Notes under the pieces: model-generated
Database searches by the model: none
The model's input: the letters and a program-made list of their open reading frames with translations, nothing else
What the model was told of the DNA's origin: nothing
Position numbers and translations under genes: made by a program
Source: Anarhynchus alexandrinus
Taxonomy: Eukaryota > Chordata > Aves > Charadriiformes > Charadriidae
NCBI GenBank assembly: GCA_008711295.1
Contig: VUYV01000189.1
Coordinates: 1,525,792 to 1,589,791 of the forward strand
DNA: 64,000 nucleotides
Reading direction: 5' to 3'
Part shown: positions 60,800-64,000 of the stretch, one piece after another
Position numbering within the stretch: the first letter of the stretch is position 1
How the letters are laid out: the number at the start of each line of letters is the position of its first letter

Positions 60800-63700
60800 A
60801 ACCACTCCCAGCATACACCTACTATTGGTACTAAATTTAATTCAAGAAAAATGAAATCAAAACAGATATGTAGATAACAAAGGAACATTTTTTTTATTGA
60901 TAGAGAAACCTATCATTCTTAATATGAGACAGAAGCAGATACTAGTTTTCAGTATGTCACCAACCTCATTGTCTTTGATCTAACCCTCTGTGAAAGATCT
61001 TTTTTCTCCCTCATGTAGCACTATCATTTTTATATATACTCAGTGCCAGTCATCCATTGCCTGTATTACAAATTAAAAAAAAACCCCACAACTGTACATA
61101 TTTCTGCTCTTCAGAGGGATGCAAAATGCCTATTAATTATATACCAACCATGCGTATGCAGCCGTAGACACAGAGTTAAAAAGGAGTTTCATGACAGACA
61201 TACCATTTACTGAACGGAATGGATATTTAAGTCCCAGTTGTCTGAAGAAGGGGGAATTGAGTGTCTAGTGTCTGTCTGTAATATCTCATTGAAATGAACA
61301 ATACTGTGCGCCTACAGAAGGAGAAAGAAAATTGCTTGGACAGGTAATATGAATTCCAGACATGTCAGTGATTGCTTTGCTTTGCCATTTCTGGAGCGCC
61401 AAGTTTTCAAATTGGCATTATTCACCTCTAATTAATGATACCAATACCCTGAACCCAAATTTTTCTGTAATTGATTTTTCATGTGTCTTTTCCATATGTC
61501 CTCACCCCAAGATTGTATGTAGGCTTGAGAGGCCTGAGCCATTTATAGTTCAGCAAAGACCTTAAGCTGTGCTTTTCAAGTTTTATTAACAACAAGCTCC
61601 AGTTCCATACCGATTTTCCTGCTGTGCATACAAAAATGCCACGAGCATTTTCGGTGGATATTAACAAATTTCAACAGCACAAAACCAATCCTACATTTTG
61701 CAGATAATTAGACCATCTGAAATAATTTCGAAAAGGTGGTTTCTTTTGTGATCTGCGAGTAATTCACTTTCATGGACACAAATCCCTTCTTAGAACCAGC
61801 TAGGGTAATTTACACATTACAAGGCTGCTAGACATAGTTGGCCACTTATCCAGTGCTAATAAATTGAAAACGTGTGTGCATGATTTAACAGAGAAAGGAA
61901 GATGTGAATGTAACGCAGGTAATTGCTGAACTACAGCTCTGCTCCTGACAGCTAAAGAATACGTGAATAGAGCTATCTGGAGGACACAAGTTACTTTGCG
62001 TCAACTTTCAAAATGTTGATTTTTCTTCTAACTATTTGAAAACAATCATATGACTATTTTTGAGAAAATGCTTTGTGTCAAAACGCCTGTTTCCAGGCAA
62101 AATTATTCTAGGTGTTCGAGTGTGAGTCTGCATGTGGAGAGGGGATGTGGGACCTTCTTTGCTCTTGCAACCCTTCTCTTTGGTTTTTTCTTTTTTTTTC
62201 CTTGTACTGTTTGATGTCAGATTTCTCCCATCCCAATCAGTCCCTAAACAGACACGTATGAAAAAATATAAACCTAGAATTAAAACTCTCAAGCCGGAAA
62301 ACAGAGAAAGAAATTGAGCTGTGAGGGGCAAATGTCACAATTAAAGTAGTAAACTCTTGTAAATTCTGTAACAATGAAATCAGCTTGAAACTGTCTCACG
62401 GCTACCAGCACAGAAATTGAGTTGTAATTACTGAAAGACCCAGCAAACACATTGCAGTTCTTACTGAAACAAGCAACATTAGCCGCAGTAAAGAGAAATA
62501 GGCAACAACAACAACAAAAAAAGCCAAAATGCATAGACATTCTTATCACTGAGGTTTTTTTTTAAATAAGAAATTTCTTTAAGTAGGAGCCCAGGATTCA
62601 GTGTCTGCTCAAATTATGGAAATCAGAAGAAATGTCCGTGAGGTTGGATGATGTTAGAGGTGTAAAGAATTGGAGACTCAACGCAGCACTTTATATACTC
62701 CTGTTTAAAGGAAAATAATTTTCAGAAAAAACTCTTTTTTTGTTGTTGTTGCCTAAAACCGCTCTCATTAAGAATCGCAGAACTAAAATTTTCAGTGGTT
62801 CTTTTCCGTTTTTGAGGCACTAGTAGCTGAAACGCTGTACAATTACTTGGCACTGAGCTGACAAAGTGTTTCAAACACGGCTCCGGCTCTCCTGCCTTCC
62901 TTCTTAATTCAGACATTCGGGAAATGGTGTCATTCTTACCACTCCTCCTATTATTTCTGCTCCACGTCTCTGGTGGCTTCAGATCTTCCCGCCGCCCATC
63001 CAACACGATCTTTGAATGTCCCTCAACACCTCACACCAGCCAGCGGCATCAGAACCAGCCCTCAGCAGCCCAGCGCTGCCGTGGAAAGTGGATGTCATTA
63101 TTGCCATTGATCGCCAATGGGGAAGGGGATCTGTGTCAGCTGAAACGGCGCTTAACTCCTCAGGACTGCCTCAGTTCACGGCGGTTCCTTTTCTGTCTCC
63201 TGATATTTTATTACCGCGGAATCATTTTAATTGGCACATGCTGGTGGAAACAAAACTGCATCTGTTGAGGGCCAGATTCTAGCACTCCTGCTCAGGTGGC
63301 ATGAGTCCCTTGTTCTGGAGTGTGTCCATTGAAATCAAGGGATCTGCCCAATTGTTAGAGGTTCATAGGAACACATTGTTCTGATCGGTATTCACTTTTA
63401 TTCCATAATATGCTTTAAAAATACACACTGTACAAACCATTAAAAAAAAACTCTTATTAAAGTAAGTTTTGCCATAATAGAGCAGGGAAGCAGCAGGAAG
63501 GGAACAAAGGGCTACCCAGCACGACACTCACGCTAGCAAACACCAATTCACACCTGTTAACTACTGTGAATAAAATCTTTGGAATCAGTTCCTCAAAAAA
63601 AGTCAAAGAAAGAAAGAAAAACTGTTCACCATGAAAGAAAACGGGAACCTCAGGTGTGCTGCTGAAAGCTTAGAGAGTCAGATCAGCATTTATAATCAGT

Positions 63701-64000
63701 CGCTTCTGAGACTACCTAAAGGAACGGAAGGAGAGGACTTGGCAGGTATACAAAGTGTACACAAGCACAGAAGAATCGGTCCTCGTAATTTTGAAGTGAA
63801 ATCGAGGATAACCCCACCAGGTCCCAGCAAAGACACAATGTTCTGAACTAAAAGTTCAGCCAGAGCTTTGGTCCTGGGAGATAATTATAAGGCTGCCTGA
63901 CCTAACTGACCCAACTTAACGAAACGAGTATGGCTGAACTGAGGAGAAAAGAAAAATATACAGTGAGCATCAAAATGGGGTTCCTGATCTGTCACTGCTA
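60800..64000. other. Unique non-coding DNA
   Basis: No gene is supported. T- or A-runs lie at 60886-60898 and 61074-61084. 63267-63350 is an old-repeat scrap. Short open frames near 62.9-63.3 kb overlap in several phases, without splice signals I trust. Confidence 0.5.
63267..63350. repeat. Fragment of an old repeat, GGGCCAGATTCT start
   Basis: It opens with GGGCCAGATTCT as at 29601 and ends with CCATTGAAATCAAGGGATC, a degenerate form of the CATTGAAGTCAATGG core seen at 13.7 kb. Confidence 0.45.

Noticed and set aside
1..64000. CRISPR arrays, tRNA/rRNA genes, bacterial operons, integrated viruses with paired LTRs
   Set aside because: No regularly spaced direct repeats, no intact tRNA fold, no rRNA core motifs, and no pair of terminal repeats flanking gag/pol-like frames were seen.

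Overview
This window looks like non-coding DNA from a bird nuclear genome. The main evidence is five insertions of the CR1 LINE family, the dominant retrotransposon of birds and other reptiles. They include 3' ends with the typical short terminal repeats and CR1 reverse-transcriptase coding sequence. Supporting evidence is the intron-like or intergenic AT-rich sequence without long reading frames, scattered small CpG-rich islands, microsatellites and assembly gaps. I found no tRNA, rRNA, CRISPR array, bacterial-type operon or confident protein-coding gene. The species and the flanking genes cannot be told from the sequence.

Layout. 1-5.3 kb is unique non-coding DNA. At 5.3-5.8 kb there is a possible exon, then a double TATA motif and a short GC-rich block. 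5.8-16.5 kb is unique DNA with two strong inverted repeats (10.13 kb and 15.35 kb), a GT microsatellite and an old palindromic dispersed repeat (13.7 kb). A young CR1 3' end lies at 16.5-16.7 kb on the plus strand. A stretch at 17.6-18.1 kb is rich in homeodomain-type motifs, and a 150-bp polypyrimidine tract follows at 18.5 kb. 18.7-30.6 kb is unique DNA with small CpG-rich patches and old repeat scraps. A CR1 on the minus strand lies at 30.6-31.1 kb. A real CpG island lies at 34.46-34.91 kb, with a weaker CpG cluster about 1 kb before it. At 39.6-40.0 kb there is a mosaic of short duplicated blocks separated by single undetermined bases, and one block recurs 2 kb downstream next to a possible terminal exon. 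42-50 kb is unique DNA. A third young CR1 (minus) lies at 50.5-51.3 kb and contains a 143-base gap. A degraded tRNA-derived SINE lies near 53.35 kb. Two much older, independent CR1 copies (minus) lie at 56.3-57.1 kb and 59.4-60.8 kb. The rest, to 64 kb, is unique DNA with one more old repeat scrap.

How it works together. There is no gene system to describe. The best-supported content is layered CR1 history: three younger and two ancient copies, four of five on the minus strand. The candidates for function are the CpG island, the TATA/GC block, motif-rich stretches that could be enhancers, one miRNA-like hairpin, and two short exon-like frames. All of these are unproven. I saw no new biological system; the most unusual structure, the 39.6-kb mosaic, is most simply an assembly artefact.
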